Assembly: GCA_964408435.1 (NCBI GenBank) | Contig: CAYOZL010000004.1 | Span: forward strand, 4,378-68,377 | Length of the DNA stretch: 64,000 nt | Origin: CAYOZL01 sp964408435 | GTDB lineage: Bacteria; Bdellovibrionota_C; UBA2361; SZUA-149; CAYOZL01 | Direction of reading: 5' to 3' | Part shown: piece after piece, positions 16,661 through 26,143 of the stretch | Numbering within the stretch: position 1 is the first letter of the stretch | How the letters are laid out: each line of letters opens with the position of its first letter | Made by a program: the position numbers and the translations under genes | Notes under the pieces: model-generated | Told to the model about the DNA's origin: nothing | The model's database searches: none | Seen by the model: the letters and a program-made list of their open reading frames with translations, nothing else

Positions 16661-16888
16661 TTAACCTTTTAATTCTTTAAGGGTCTTTCTTAACATTGTA
16701 CCCAACAAAGGAATACGTAACTCAGGAGGCATTTCTGTAAAATCCTTTGCTGCGCGCTGAAAAGCTGTTTTATTGTCTTCATCAATGCTAAGATGCTCGA
16801 TTGCATCCAAACCATCTACCAACAAGGCCAAAGCAACTATACACTTTTCTTTTTTACCCAAAGCTCTAAATTTACTTATATCTCCCAT
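16661..16888 (-). CDS. Small hypothetical T3SS-locus protein
   Basis: 75 aa, helical, no signal peptide or TM helix. It contains EKCIVALALLVDGLDAIEHL and FTEMPPELRIPLLGTMLRKT. Its start codon overlaps the last base of sctJ and 11 bases separate it from sctO-like, so it is an operon member. No family recognised; a small chaperone or sorting-platform adaptor would fit its location. Confidence 0.55.
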   Translation of the reverse strand: MGDISKFRALGKKEKCIVALALLVDGLDAIEHLSIDEDNKTAFQRAAKDFTEMPPELRIPLLGTMLRKTLKELKG

Positions 16889-17727
16889 TACTCTAGCTTT
16901 TCTAGCTTTGATTCTTCATCTTCAATAAAGACAGAAGAAACTGGCCTATTCCCATATCTTTTTCTTAGCCAAATTAAGAAACTAACTCCTCCTAATAAAA
17001 ATCCTGCAAAACATATCAATACTAATACGCCAATTATTTGATACTTCGCTCTATTTAAATCTTCTTGAGGGACTCTAAAGGCAAAGGGACGAACATACTT
17101 TAGCTTACTTGTTCCTATATTTTTACTTAACCAACTATTTGGAGGATCAACTTTAACTAAATTTAAAGCAACATTTTCCTTCTCTATACCAGGCAGTGCT
17201 TTCTCTACTACTTTTACAATTTGTTGCTTATCAAAGGGAATCTTAGAAGGCTGATTAGTAAAATATTTAATTACAATCGATGCACTTTGATCAAAACTTT
17301 TGCCAAAAATTGAATTACTCTCTCCACCTGCTCTTACTAAAACATTAGCAGAAATTACTCCTGGAAACTCACTTAGTAACCTCTCTAGCTCAAGAGATAA
17401 TGCTCTGTTTACTTTAATTGCACTTAAATCACTTGATAAATAACTAGAGTCGTTTATTAGACTTTCCAACTCTTTAGATTCTTTTTTAGGCAACTCATAT
17501 GCTGTTATTATCTCTAAGGCTCTAGCGTAATCGTTATTTGCAACAAAAACTTTGAATTCTACTTTTCTTCCGCTAGAAGTCTTTACTCTCTCAGATTGTA
17601 TACCTGAGCGATTAAGAGCAACAACTATTTGAGCAGACTGTTCTGAGCTTATATTCTGAGCTATCTCTTTAGAGTTTTCACAACTTATTAAAAGAACTAA
17701 CAAACAATAAAGAATTAATTTATTCAT
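16888..17727 (-). CDS. sctJ: T3SS inner-membrane ring lipoprotein SctJ
   Basis: 279 aa. An N-terminal lipoprotein signal (LYCLLVLLISCENSKE) carries Cys at residue 15. The ring-building motif domain follows: SEQSAQIVVALNRSGIQSER and VFVANNDYARALEIITAYEL, then SLELERLLSEFPGVISANVL, SASIVIKYF and VVEKALPGIEKENVALNLVK. A C-terminal TM helix (about residues 227-252) ends the protein, with a short cytoplasmic tail. This matches YscJ/EscJ/CdsJ, not flagellar FliF, which is twice as long. It forms the periplasmic-face ring around the export gate. Confidence 0.93.
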   Translation of the reverse strand: MNKLILYCLLVLLISCENSKEIAQNISSEQSAQIVVALNRSGIQSERVKTSSGRKVEFKVFVANNDYARALEIITAYELPKKESKELESLINDSSYLSSDLSAIKVNRALSLELERLLSEFPGVISANVLVRAGGESNSIFGKSFDQSASIVIKYFTNQPSKIPFDKQQIVKVVEKALPGIEKENVALNLVKVDPPNSWLSKNIGTSKLKYVRPFAFRVPQEDLNRAKYQIIGVLVLICFAGFLLGGVSFLIWLRKRYGNRPVSSVFIEDEESKLEKLE

Positions 17728-17882
17728 CTAGCTTACTTAAATTTGAATCAATACAATAGAAGATTATTTCTATATAATATCATAAGACAGGAGAACAGAT
17801 AGCGAAAAGTTACGGTTCTAGCCATTAATTACCAATGGTTTTAGTCTCAATAGCTGAATCAAAATACTATCAAACTGAAATA

Positions 17883-18980
17883 TTAACTATCAGGCACTAA
17901 ACATACTAATAGTTCAAATGCTCCAAACTTTAGCTTGTCTCCGTGCTCAACGGCTTCAACTTCTTCTGAAGATACAAAACTGCTTGAACTTTTTTTCATT
18001 ACATAGGTACCTTGCTCACTCATTAAATCCTGAATTTGAAGACTACCTCTACTGATTTTCAATAAACAATGAGGTGTTGAAATTGCTGAATCTGGTATAA
18101 TTAAATCATTTTCTCTTAATTTCTGCTTAGCAACAAAGAACTTTCCTGTTCTTAATTCTATAGAAAAGCCATTAGTGTCATTAGAATAACTCACCAACCA
18201 ACCTACTAAAATACCTGGCGCTGAACTTTTCTTTTCAATAGTGCCCTTTCTTTCGACACTACTTCTTTCTACATTATTTTTTTCAAAACTATCTTCTCTT
18301 TCAAAGTTTTCTTCTGAGCTCTTAAAATTATTTTCATTTGGCTTCTTCTTTCTTTTTCTTCGTCTTTTCTTACGTTTAGGCTCAGCTGGCGCATCCTCAG
18401 TATCATTACTTTGAATCTTATCCATTTCACTATCTTTAACTGCATCCTTAAAATTTCTTTCCTCAAAAGAATCTACTTTTTCATTCTTTTGATGCTCAGA
18501 TTTAAAATTCAAAGATCTAGAAGATGGAGAATTATCATTATTGAAATTAGCAGTAGAGTCATTAAAAGCAGATTCATTATTGCTAGTATCATTACTAGTT
18601 TCTTCGAAACTATTTTGTAACTCTCTATTTTGTTCTACTTTTTGTTCAAAGCTTTCTTGTCCTATACTATTTTGAATATCTGCTTCTTGATCAACATGCT
18701 CTTGAACAAAATTTTCTTGAGCAAAACTCTCCTGTTTAATCTCACTATCTATAGATTTTTCAAATCTTGGCTCTTCTTGTATAGCCTGCTCTTGGATAGG
18801 CTGAACTTGAGGTTTTTGAGGTTCTTCTACTACAGGAGGAGCTTCTTGTGCAGAACTACTAGAGTCCTCTTGAGATGAAAATTGATGACCACACATGCGA
18901 CATCTTGTTGCTACAGCAGGAACTAAACTCCTACAACTTGGACATCTTACAAAAGTTAATTCAGTATCTTCACTAGACAT
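17883..18980 (-). CDS. Zinc-ribbon, disordered-linker and FHA domain protein
   Basis: 365 aa. Residues 12-35 contain two Cys pairs, CPSC and CRMCGHQ, a zinc ribbon. Residues 40-240 are Glu/Gln/Ser/Asn-rich and probably disordered, with a Lys/Arg patch (PKRKKRRRKRKKK, about residue 200). The C-terminal ~110 residues form an FHA domain, with LVGWLVSYSNDTNGFSI leading in, then DSAISTPHCLLKIS and LMSEQGTYVMKK. The usual FHA Arg-Ser/His motif (GR..SxxH) is partly replaced (ISTPHCLL). It reads phospho-Thr signals, probably of the nearby kinases. A paralogue is at 32739-33806. Confidence 0.75.
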   Translation of the reverse strand: MSSEDTELTFVRCPSCRSLVPAVATRCRMCGHQFSSQEDSSSSAQEAPPVVEEPQKPQVQPIQEQAIQEEPRFEKSIDSEIKQESFAQENFVQEHVDQEADIQNSIGQESFEQKVEQNRELQNSFEETSNDTSNNESAFNDSTANFNNDNSPSSRSLNFKSEHQKNEKVDSFEERNFKDAVKDSEMDKIQSNDTEDAPAEPKRKKRRRKRKKKPNENNFKSSEENFEREDSFEKNNVERSSVERKGTIEKKSSAPGILVGWLVSYSNDTNGFSIELRTGKFFVAKQKLRENDLIIPDSAISTPHCLLKISRGSLQIQDLMSEQGTYVMKKSSSSFVSSEEVEAVEHGDKLKFGAFELLVCLVPDS

Positions 18981-19006
18981 TTACGCCTCTCTTTTTTAAA
19001 AAATCT

Positions 19007-20311
19007 TTAAAATAAAAAATAATCACTAGTAAAAACTAATAAACATATGCCAACAATCGTTATAATCAGTAGCAATGTTAACAACAGAACTCTAAACTCC
19101 ATTGCTTTAGCTTCCTTCAATCTTTCTTGCTCAAATTTCTCAGCTAAAACGTTAAACTCATCAGCATCTTCAAAGATATCTCCTAAGTTAACGTTTTTCT
19201 GTTTAGTAACCTGAGCTTCTATATTTAAAGATGCGCCTTGTTCTACTAGGTTTTCTTTTTTTAACTTAAAACCCCCTTTTTTTTCTGTTTCCTCCTCTAT
19301 TTCTTTCTCATTTAACAGTAGTTCAATCTCTATTCCAGAACATAGGTCTAAGATATAACTAGGTTTTCCATGATATTTATTTACATTCCCATGCTTAAGC
19401 TTATTGCCTTTAAAAAAGGTTCCATTACTACTTTTATCTACTACTAGGAGCTCATTTTTTTTATTTAAAGTAACATTTAGATGTTCTCTTGAGATATGTG
19501 GTGCATTTACCCAAATATCACTAGCAGGGTCACGACCAATAGTTACCTGCTTGCCTTGCACTAAATCAAAGAAATTAGGTTTTACACTATTGGATTGAGA
19601 GACAATACTCGGATATTTATAGTTATTTTTTTTATGTATAATTCTATTATTATTTAAAGTTTCTAAATCTTGCTCAGAGAATAAAGGAATTAAATTAGTA
19701 TTTGATCCAAGAGATACTATATCGTCTTTTTTTAAATATTTTCTTCCTGATATTTTTTCATCATTAACAAAAGTACCATTAGTACTCCCTAAGTCTTCTA
19801 ACCATATTCCTTGAGTATCTCTACCAAATTTACAATGCTCAGAAGAAACATCTGACATTTCTATTCTAATTAAACATTTTGAAAGTCGACCAACTATTAT
19901 TTCAGTATTATGATAAAAAGATAAAATACTTGGCTGTTGATTTAATACAGAGATAGCAGGAAAATGGTAAACGCCATCACTAAAGGCTCTCTTAAGCGTA
20001 TTAACCGCACCAATATCAGGATATTCTTCATTACCTAAAACTAAATCGTAATCTAAAGGAGTAATACCTAAATTATATGAACCAAATTTTACACTTGCAT
20101 AGCTATCAAATTTACGGATATTTGAATAAGAGTTAATGCTAAACTTTTGACCTTGAAGTCTTGTTAGTTCAATTTCTGGCACACTAGAGCCTGAACCCTC
20201 GATGACTAAGTGTGAGCGCTCTGTGCCCCCCAGGATTGCACTTGTTCTTCGAAGTAAAACTGTTTCACTTGGACTTACTCCATCATTAAAATCTATTTCT
20301 ATAGCAAACAA
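19007..20311 (-). CDS. Tandem FHA protein with C-terminal membrane anchor
   Basis: 434 aa. FHA1 (residues ~130-210): IIVGRLSKCLIRI, VSSEHCKF, LEDLGSTNGTFVNDEKI. FHA2 (~250-320): VTIGRDPASDIWV, HISREHLNVTL, VVDKSSNGTFFKG. Both keep the G-R...SxxH...NG phosphothreonine-binding residues. The N-terminal ~120 residues may be a third, degenerate FHA. One TM helix is at ~410-428, leaving a short C-terminus. In other T3SS the FHA protein SctD has a central TM and a large periplasmic domain; that part is missing here. It may be a sorting-platform docking protein. It is 3 bases from the pseudokinase end. Confidence 0.85.
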   Translation of the reverse strand: MFAIEIDFNDGVSPSETVLLRRTSAILGGTERSHLVIEGSGSSVPEIELTRLQGQKFSINSYSNIRKFDSYASVKFGSYNLGITPLDYDLVLGNEEYPDIGAVNTLKRAFSDGVYHFPAISVLNQQPSILSFYHNTEIIVGRLSKCLIRIEMSDVSSEHCKFGRDTQGIWLEDLGSTNGTFVNDEKISGRKYLKKDDIVSLGSNTNLIPLFSEQDLETLNNNRIIHKKNNYKYPSIVSQSNSVKPNFFDLVQGKQVTIGRDPASDIWVNAPHISREHLNVTLNKKNELLVVDKSSNGTFFKGNKLKHGNVNKYHGKPSYILDLCSGIEIELLLNEKEIEEETEKKGGFKLKKENLVEQGASLNIEAQVTKQKNVNLGDIFEDADEFNVLAEKFEQERLKEAKAMEFRVLLLTLLLIITIVGICLLVFTSDYFLF

Positions 20312-20313
20312 AT

Positions 20314-22788
20314 TTAAAAACCTTTCTTACTTCTTTCTTTCGTTACCCAATGATACTCATTGTAGACACTTATAACTTTTTGGTCTTTTTCATTATCATA
20401 TGCTTTTACAATTCCTTGCAGAGCTTTAATTTCGTTTCTTCCCTTTAAGGATTTCACAGCTTCAATTCTAATCTCAGGACTCTCATTATAAAGTAAAGAC
20501 ATCAAATCACTACTAGGTAATAGTTCACCCATCCTATTAATTGCATTTTTAATTAAATAAGGATCATTAGTAGAGCTAATCACATTAAATAGCCCACCTT
20601 TAGCAAAAGGCATGAGACTATCTAATGCCTGATTTATCTCTTCTTCAGTAGCTACCTCAGATAGTGAGATAACAGAAACAGGCCTAGCAAGTTTTGCCCG
20701 GTATTCCCAGAATCCATCTTTTATCCAATCTATAAAATTATCTGCAACTTTATTTTGTAATGATTTGGCTGCTAAAAGCTCTAAGGATTCTCTTACTATC
20801 TTGTTATCCTTACTGTTTGCTGCTACTGCAAGGAGGATTTTTTCAGAATCTAGAGATTCCCATTTGGCTAAATTATATAAATCAGTTGATTGTAGCTTAT
20901 CTAATGCTCCAAGAACCAACTCTCTATTATAAATATTTGTGCTACTATCTCCCTTAATTAAAACTCCAAGAAATATCATTTGCTTAGGGCTTAGTAAGTT
21001 CCTAGAAATTAGTTCTTGAGCTATATTTTTCATAAAAGGAGAATTAGATTCCGCAGATTTAAGTAAAGACCAGTATAAATCTTGGTCACTAAATTTTTTA
21101 ACTGCATCAGGCAAATCTTTATCTAAAAATATTTTAAATGCGGAATGAGACAACAAAAGCGCTCCTAGGCCTAAATCATCAAAGCTCTCATTAGGAGAAA
21201 CTTGTTTTAAAACTTGCTTTAACGCTTTAATATATTCTTCTTTATCAATAGCCATAGCTGCGGCGAACCGAAGTGAGCTAATCTCATCTTTTTTAGATGC
21301 CTTCTTAAGTAAATCAATTTTAGACTGAACTGGCCTTGTTATCTCTAATGCTCTTAATATTAAACTATTTACAGGACTTACTTTATACTCTAGCCAGTCC
21401 TGTAATAAACCAGCAGTAGTATTCATATTCATTTTTTCTAAATTACTAGTAATTAATTTCTTTGCATAATTACTAAGTGCTTTATCTTCCACATTTCCTG
21501 ACTCACTACCTTTAGCACTGCTTATAATTGCAGAATACAAATCCATGGAAACTTTAGGGTCATTTTCATTTATCTCTGTTAAAAGCTCTTTCTTTTCTTC
21601 TAATTTTTTAGATTTTAAAAGTTTCAATATTAGCTCTCGACTGTCTTCTGATGCATACTCAGCAACTAGCGCTATTGGATTACTGACTGCTATATCTTTT
21701 TTGCCAGATTGCCGCTTACTTGCTCCATCTTTACTCTTATCAGCCCCAATAGATAAGAATAAAAAAGATGCTACTAATAAGCCCATCAAAATAGAAAAAG
21801 CCCACAAAGCTATTTTTTTAAAACTAGATTTATTCTCAGACCTTATATTTTCTTTAGAAGATTTTTCCTGTATTTTGTTTTGTGGCTTAGCTATTTGCTT
21901 ATTCCTAGTTTCTTTAATCTTTTGATCTTCTTCTAATTCAATTTTTTCTTCACTAGATGTTAAATTTTGATTTATTGCACTTCCACTTGATTTAGTTTGA
22001 GCTTCTTTAGTTTGAGTTTTTTGAACTGGACTATTTTCTTTAACTTCTTTAGGCAACTTACCTGTATTAACAGTATGCTTAATTAAATTAGCAATCTCAG
22101 TAACACTTGAAAATCTTTCTTGAGGATTCTCATTCAAACATTTACTAACTACTGAATCTAACCAAATAGGCACATCACTCCTAACAGAGCTCGCCTTGTC
22201 ATTTTTACTAGGATAGTAATTAGTAAAAAGCTTATAAGCATAGACACCTAATCCATATATATCAGTTTGCTTGTTTGCCTTAATAGAAGTACTTCTTTCA
22301 GGCGCTAAATAGTTTAAACTCCCTTGAGGAGGCATAGTGGCTGTCTGCTTTGCGGCAAAATCATAGTCACCAAGAATCGAACCAAGTGTTACTTGTTTTT
22401 TCTCATTTAGCACAAATGTAGTGTCGTATATGTCACCGAGAATAATCTCTTGATCGTGAAGCTTTCTTACTAGCTCTAGTATTGAAATAAATCTATCTTC
22501 TAATTCCACTGGTATCCAAGAACTTCCTAACACTGGAGATAAATCTTGATACTTGACTAATAGAGAAGGTGGATTAGATTTTTGAAATTTATAGAATTCT
22601 AGATCAACAGTAGTTCTAATTTTATTTAACCTAAGTTCTAATTCTTGAAATAAAGACTCATCGATAGGATATCTAAGCTGGAAATTTAGATACTCATCTT
22701 GTTCTATTTGTTTCCTGAAAACGTCTGAACATCTAGTAGAAAAAATTAAATCTTGCTTTTTTATAATTTTAGAATCTTCTTCTTTCAT
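20314..22788 (-). CDS. Pseudokinase with membrane helix and HEAT-like repeats
   Basis: 824 aa. Residues ~20-260 follow the Ser/Thr kinase fold but lack catalytic residues. The HRDxKxxN loop reads ILGDIYDTTFVL (Asp kept; Lys is Tyr, Asn is Thr). No DFG is found after it, and a VAIK-type Lys is not evident. SLNYLAPERS (the APE motif) and TDIYGLGVYAYKLFTNYYP remain. A Lys/Glu/Asn-rich linker leads to one TM helix (~330-350). The outer part has HEAT-like repeats, e.g. ESPEIRIEAVKSLKGRNEIK. It probably senses phospho-signals or scaffolds without phosphorylating. It is in the sct operon between sctV and the FHA protein. Kinase inactivity is inferred from the residues. Confidence 0.8.
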   Translation of the reverse strand: MKEEDSKIIKKQDLIFSTRCSDVFRKQIEQDEYLNFQLRYPIDESLFQELELRLNKIRTTVDLEFYKFQKSNPPSLLVKYQDLSPVLGSSWIPVELEDRFISILELVRKLHDQEIILGDIYDTTFVLNEKKQVTLGSILGDYDFAAKQTATMPPQGSLNYLAPERSTSIKANKQTDIYGLGVYAYKLFTNYYPSKNDKASSVRSDVPIWLDSVVSKCLNENPQERFSSVTEIANLIKHTVNTGKLPKEVKENSPVQKTQTKEAQTKSSGSAINQNLTSSEEKIELEEDQKIKETRNKQIAKPQNKIQEKSSKENIRSENKSSFKKIALWAFSILMGLLVASFLFLSIGADKSKDGASKRQSGKKDIAVSNPIALVAEYASEDSRELILKLLKSKKLEEKKELLTEINENDPKVSMDLYSAIISSAKGSESGNVEDKALSNYAKKLITSNLEKMNMNTTAGLLQDWLEYKVSPVNSLILRALEITRPVQSKIDLLKKASKKDEISSLRFAAAMAIDKEEYIKALKQVLKQVSPNESFDDLGLGALLLSHSAFKIFLDKDLPDAVKKFSDQDLYWSLLKSAESNSPFMKNIAQELISRNLLSPKQMIFLGVLIKGDSSTNIYNRELVLGALDKLQSTDLYNLAKWESLDSEKILLAVAANSKDNKIVRESLELLAAKSLQNKVADNFIDWIKDGFWEYRAKLARPVSVISLSEVATEEEINQALDSLMPFAKGGLFNVISSTNDPYLIKNAINRMGELLPSSDLMSLLYNESPEIRIEAVKSLKGRNEIKALQGIVKAYDNEKDQKVISVYNEYHWVTKERSKKGF

Positions 22789-22856
22789 ATTGTCTTAAAT
22801 TTACTGTTTTTAATCTACCTTGTTAATCTACGTTCTTAACCCACTATCTTAATCTA

Positions 22857-25034
22857 CTATGTTAAGTTTAACGTCCCAATAATCTCTGGCTTAAACTTAT
22901 TCCCCACTTCTTCATACGCAACTGCCCTAACGACCCTTATTCCTCCAATTATCTCTGATATGTAGTTTTGCACTGAAGATCTTATACCAGAGCTACACAT
23001 TACTACTATTGGAGTAGAGCCTCTTTCAAGAACTGGTTTTATTACTCTTAAAAAACTTTCCCTAATCCCTGCTTCCTGACTTAATGATACTGTTTTAATT
23101 AGCTTATCATCATCACAGAGACTAATTGCACTTTCAAATGCTTCTTCTATATCACTAGAAAGTAAAATTACTCTAAGTTTATCACCATATGATAGACAAT
23201 CTTTAACTATTTCTCTTGATATACTTTTTCTAATAAAATTATACATTTTATTTAGATAAAACTTCCTATCATCATCATACTCATTCAGCGCCATAAACTC
23301 TATTGCAGATTCAGAAATTAATTTAAAATTCTTAACGCTAACACCTTCTTTAACCAATGCTTTAATTATTTCATTATATTCAGCCAGGCTTAACTTGTTA
23401 TCTTTAAACAACTCCTCTCTAACATCCTTAGATAAAGCATTAATTAATTTTTTAGACTCTCCTATGCCAAAAGTTTTCTCAATCTCCGTGATAACCCCTG
23501 ATAGTATTTTATTCGCTAAAACCTGATATGGTCTAAGAACAGGGATATTTATCTTATTTAAAGATTCATAGTTACTAGCACTGATGTCATTACTATACTT
23601 AATATAAGATACTTGATTTTTACTAAGTTCATTATCAGCAGTTTGAATAACTTCATAACCTAAAGAAGTTGCAATAGAATTTGAACAATTAAGACTAACC
23701 ATATCCGTATAAATAAGACCTCTATCAATCTCATTTCCAGCCATTAAAATTTTAAATTCCTTAGCTTCGATATTTTCTGACATTAAAAATCTTACATTAG
23801 GTAACTTAACTCCTGAATTACTAAAATAATCTGACTTTACTGTCTCAATATAAGACTTAATTTTGCTATAGTTATTTTCATTTTTAGAATCTTTAGACTC
23901 AAGATAACTAGCTAAATCTTTTCCTAACTCAATTATCACACCATCATGACCAAGTTGCTTTATTGAATCTGACACATTCTCAACTTTTAATAACGCTGGG
24001 TTAGAACCTCCATTGAAAATATTACCAGTAAAAATATCTCTGTTAAAAATACTCTTATTGGGTTTCTTAAAATATAATAACAACGATAGTAGTGAAAAAA
24101 TTAAAAAAGGAAGAAAAGGCATATTCAAAATGCCAAGCAAAGAGAACAAAAACAAAGCTGTAGTTAAAATACAAATTAACAGTAAGGCTTTTTTATCAAA
24201 AAATATTTGAGTGATAATTTGATCAAAAGAATCTGAACCCTCTTCAGAACCACCTACACCATAGTCTACGCTACGAACTTTGCTTACTAAAAGTCCAGAG
24301 GAAACTGAAACAAACAAAGAAGGTATTATATTTACTAAACCAGCACCAATACTTAAAACTCCAAATGTATTTAATGAATCTTGAAAAATTAGCCCTCTGT
24401 AATAGCCAAGACCTACTCCTAATACAAGGCACATAAATGCTACAACGAATGTAAACAAAGCATCTCCATGCACCCATTTCATTGCTCCATCAATAGAAGC
24501 ATAAAATTGAGACTCTTGATTTAACTCCTTTCTTCTTTTACTCGCTTCATCTGCTGAAATTAAGTTTGCTCTTAAATCTGAATCAATTGCCATCTGCTTT
24601 CCTGGAATCGCATCTAAGGTAAACCGTGCAGAGACCTCTGCTACCCTAAGAGCCCCTTTTGAAATAACTAACAAATTAACCAGCCCTATAATGAGAAAAA
24701 TTACTATTCCCACTATTGGGTCTGCCCCTGAAGCATAAACACCAAAAGCTTCTACAATTTTTCCAGCAACATCTGTTCCCTGATCCCCATAAGACAAAAG
24801 TAATTTTGAGATTGCTACAATAAGACAAAGTCTAAACAATGATGCTAAAACAATCATTGATGGAAAAGAAAAAATTTCCGCTATTTTATTAGAAAGTAAA
24901 GATTTAATTAATATTACAATTGAAAATATAATATTTGCTAAAACAAAAAAATCTATTAAGGCTTTTGGCAGTTCAAATAAAAGCAAAGAAAAAAGTAATA
25001 ATATAAAAACTGATAGTATTTTTATATTTGTCAT
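22857..25034 (-). CDS. sctV: T3SS export gate protein SctV
   Basis: 725 aa, normal for SctV/LcrD/CdsV. About seven to eight N-terminal membrane helices are followed by a ~350-residue cytoplasmic domain that forms a nonameric ring. The FHIPEP signature lies near residue 130: GALRVAEVSARFTLDAIPGK and QMAIDSDLRANLISADEA. Other conserved pieces are FSFPSMIVLASLFRLCL and SIDGAMKWVHGDALFTFVVA. It is the first sct gene of the run, 153 bases after tadC. Essential for substrate handling and export-gate energisation. Confidence 0.95.
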   Translation of the reverse strand: MTNIKILSVFILLLFSLLLFELPKALIDFFVLANIIFSIVILIKSLLSNKIAEIFSFPSMIVLASLFRLCLIVAISKLLLSYGDQGTDVAGKIVEAFGVYASGADPIVGIVIFLIIGLVNLLVISKGALRVAEVSARFTLDAIPGKQMAIDSDLRANLISADEASKRRKELNQESQFYASIDGAMKWVHGDALFTFVVAFMCLVLGVGLGYYRGLIFQDSLNTFGVLSIGAGLVNIIPSLFVSVSSGLLVSKVRSVDYGVGGSEEGSDSFDQIITQIFFDKKALLLICILTTALFLFSLLGILNMPFLPFLIFSLLSLLLYFKKPNKSIFNRDIFTGNIFNGGSNPALLKVENVSDSIKQLGHDGVIIELGKDLASYLESKDSKNENNYSKIKSYIETVKSDYFSNSGVKLPNVRFLMSENIEAKEFKILMAGNEIDRGLIYTDMVSLNCSNSIATSLGYEVIQTADNELSKNQVSYIKYSNDISASNYESLNKINIPVLRPYQVLANKILSGVITEIEKTFGIGESKKLINALSKDVREELFKDNKLSLAEYNEIIKALVKEGVSVKNFKLISESAIEFMALNEYDDDRKFYLNKMYNFIRKSISREIVKDCLSYGDKLRVILLSSDIEEAFESAISLCDDDKLIKTVSLSQEAGIRESFLRVIKPVLERGSTPIVVMCSSGIRSSVQNYISEIIGGIRVVRAVAYEEVGNKFKPEIIGTLNLT

Positions 25035-25187
25035 AATCTTACTCTAATAAAATAAAAACACAAAAGTGTGTGATATTAAAAACTACATCTAACAAACTAC
25101 AACAAAAAAACTACACTGAAATAACAAGACTAATAAGTAAAACTAAACAATGATACTGAAAATAAAGAGAATATTTTATCTAAAGAG

Positions 25188-26090
25188 TTAACTAAATGCA
25201 TTCATTATTCTTATCGCAATCCCAGCGAACAATAAAGCGAAAAAACCCATAAAGACCATCGCAAGTGGTCCAGTAGCTTTAACTGGCAATTGTGTGATTT
25301 TTGCCTCTACCTGAACTTGTCTTTGCATCATTACAGAATCAGCTAACTCTTGTAGCTGCTTAGAAACTTCTCCACCATGTCTAGAACACTGAGCTAAGAA
25401 CATAAAAGCATGCTTTACTTCAACAGAACCATTTGCATCACCTACCTCAACTAAAGCATCTTCAAGACTTAAACCTGAACGCATTAACTTCGTGGCATGA
25501 GAAATCATTTCAGTTACTGCATTATGAGCATCTCTTTCATCTGCCATTTCAATGATATTTGAAAGACAAGGCCCAACATCAAGAGAACTACTTACACCAA
25601 TAGAAACCTGCTCAATTACTAATGGAAGAAAATACATTACATCTTCATCTCTTCTTTTGATTTCTCTATCCAACCAAAAACTAGGAATTACAAAACCACC
25701 AAGCCCACCGATTGCGATACACAATACTGCTAGCTTCGCATTACTTGTTAGATAGTAAGCAGCTAAAGGAATTCCAATTACACTAATTATAAAAGATTTA
25801 ATTCTAAATCTTAAAAACCAAGCTCTATCTGCAGCAGTAAAATATCCCGCTTTAAATAGTCTAACGCTTAAATCATCACCCTTTTTTTTCTTTTTATTTT
25901 TATGATTTTTCTTACTTATTTTCTTAACGTCATTAAGAGTTTCCTCATTTGCAATTTTTGATGAGGACATCAGTTCTCTTAATTCTGTAGTTTGTCCTTT
26001 TGAGCCACCTAAAAAGGCATATGCCATAACAGCAAATCCTAGAACTCCTAAGAAGCTAGCAACTACTATAAAAATTTGAAATAAATCCAT
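25188..26090 (-). CDS. tadC: Tad pilus inner-membrane platform protein TadC
   Basis: 300 aa. Membrane helices are at the N-terminus (~8-28), around 95-130 and at the C-terminus. The T2SSF domain between them reads LPLVIEQVSIGVSSSLDVG, LMRSGLSLEDALVEVG and AFMFLAQCSRHGGEVSKQLQ. Family members form the PilC-like platform with TadB. Next to TadB on the 5' side by 53 bases. A Lys-rich stretch (KKKKKG at residue ~67) is in the first cytoplasmic loop. No key element is missing for the family. Confidence 0.88.
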   Translation of the reverse strand: MDLFQIFIVVASFLGVLGFAVMAYAFLGGSKGQTTELRELMSSSKIANEETLNDVKKISKKNHKNKKKKKGDDLSVRLFKAGYFTAADRAWFLRFRIKSFIISVIGIPLAAYYLTSNAKLAVLCIAIGGLGGFVIPSFWLDREIKRRDEDVMYFLPLVIEQVSIGVSSSLDVGPCLSNIIEMADERDAHNAVTEMISHATKLMRSGLSLEDALVEVGDANGSVEVKHAFMFLAQCSRHGGEVSKQLQELADSVMMQRQVQVEAKITQLPVKATGPLAMVFMGFFALLFAGIAIRIMNAFS

Positions 26091-26143
26091 TACACAAACC
26101 CTACAAAATAAACCTACGTGTTAAATAAACACAAAAAAAACTT

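Noticed and set aside
17819..17842. Hairpin GCCATT...AATGGT in the spacer before sctJ
   Set aside because: The stem is short and no T-tract follows on the coding strand, so no terminator was called.
18411..18878. Plus-strand frames across the Glu/Gln-rich linker of the zinc-ribbon FHA gene
   Set aside because: They are low-complexity antisense shadows of the disordered linker, without ribosome sites.
16888..25034. Flagellar export genes instead of a non-flagellar T3SS
   Set aside because: SctJ is a short lipoprotein and not FliF-like, and no flagellin, hook, FliG or FlhA-associated FlhF-type genes occur here.
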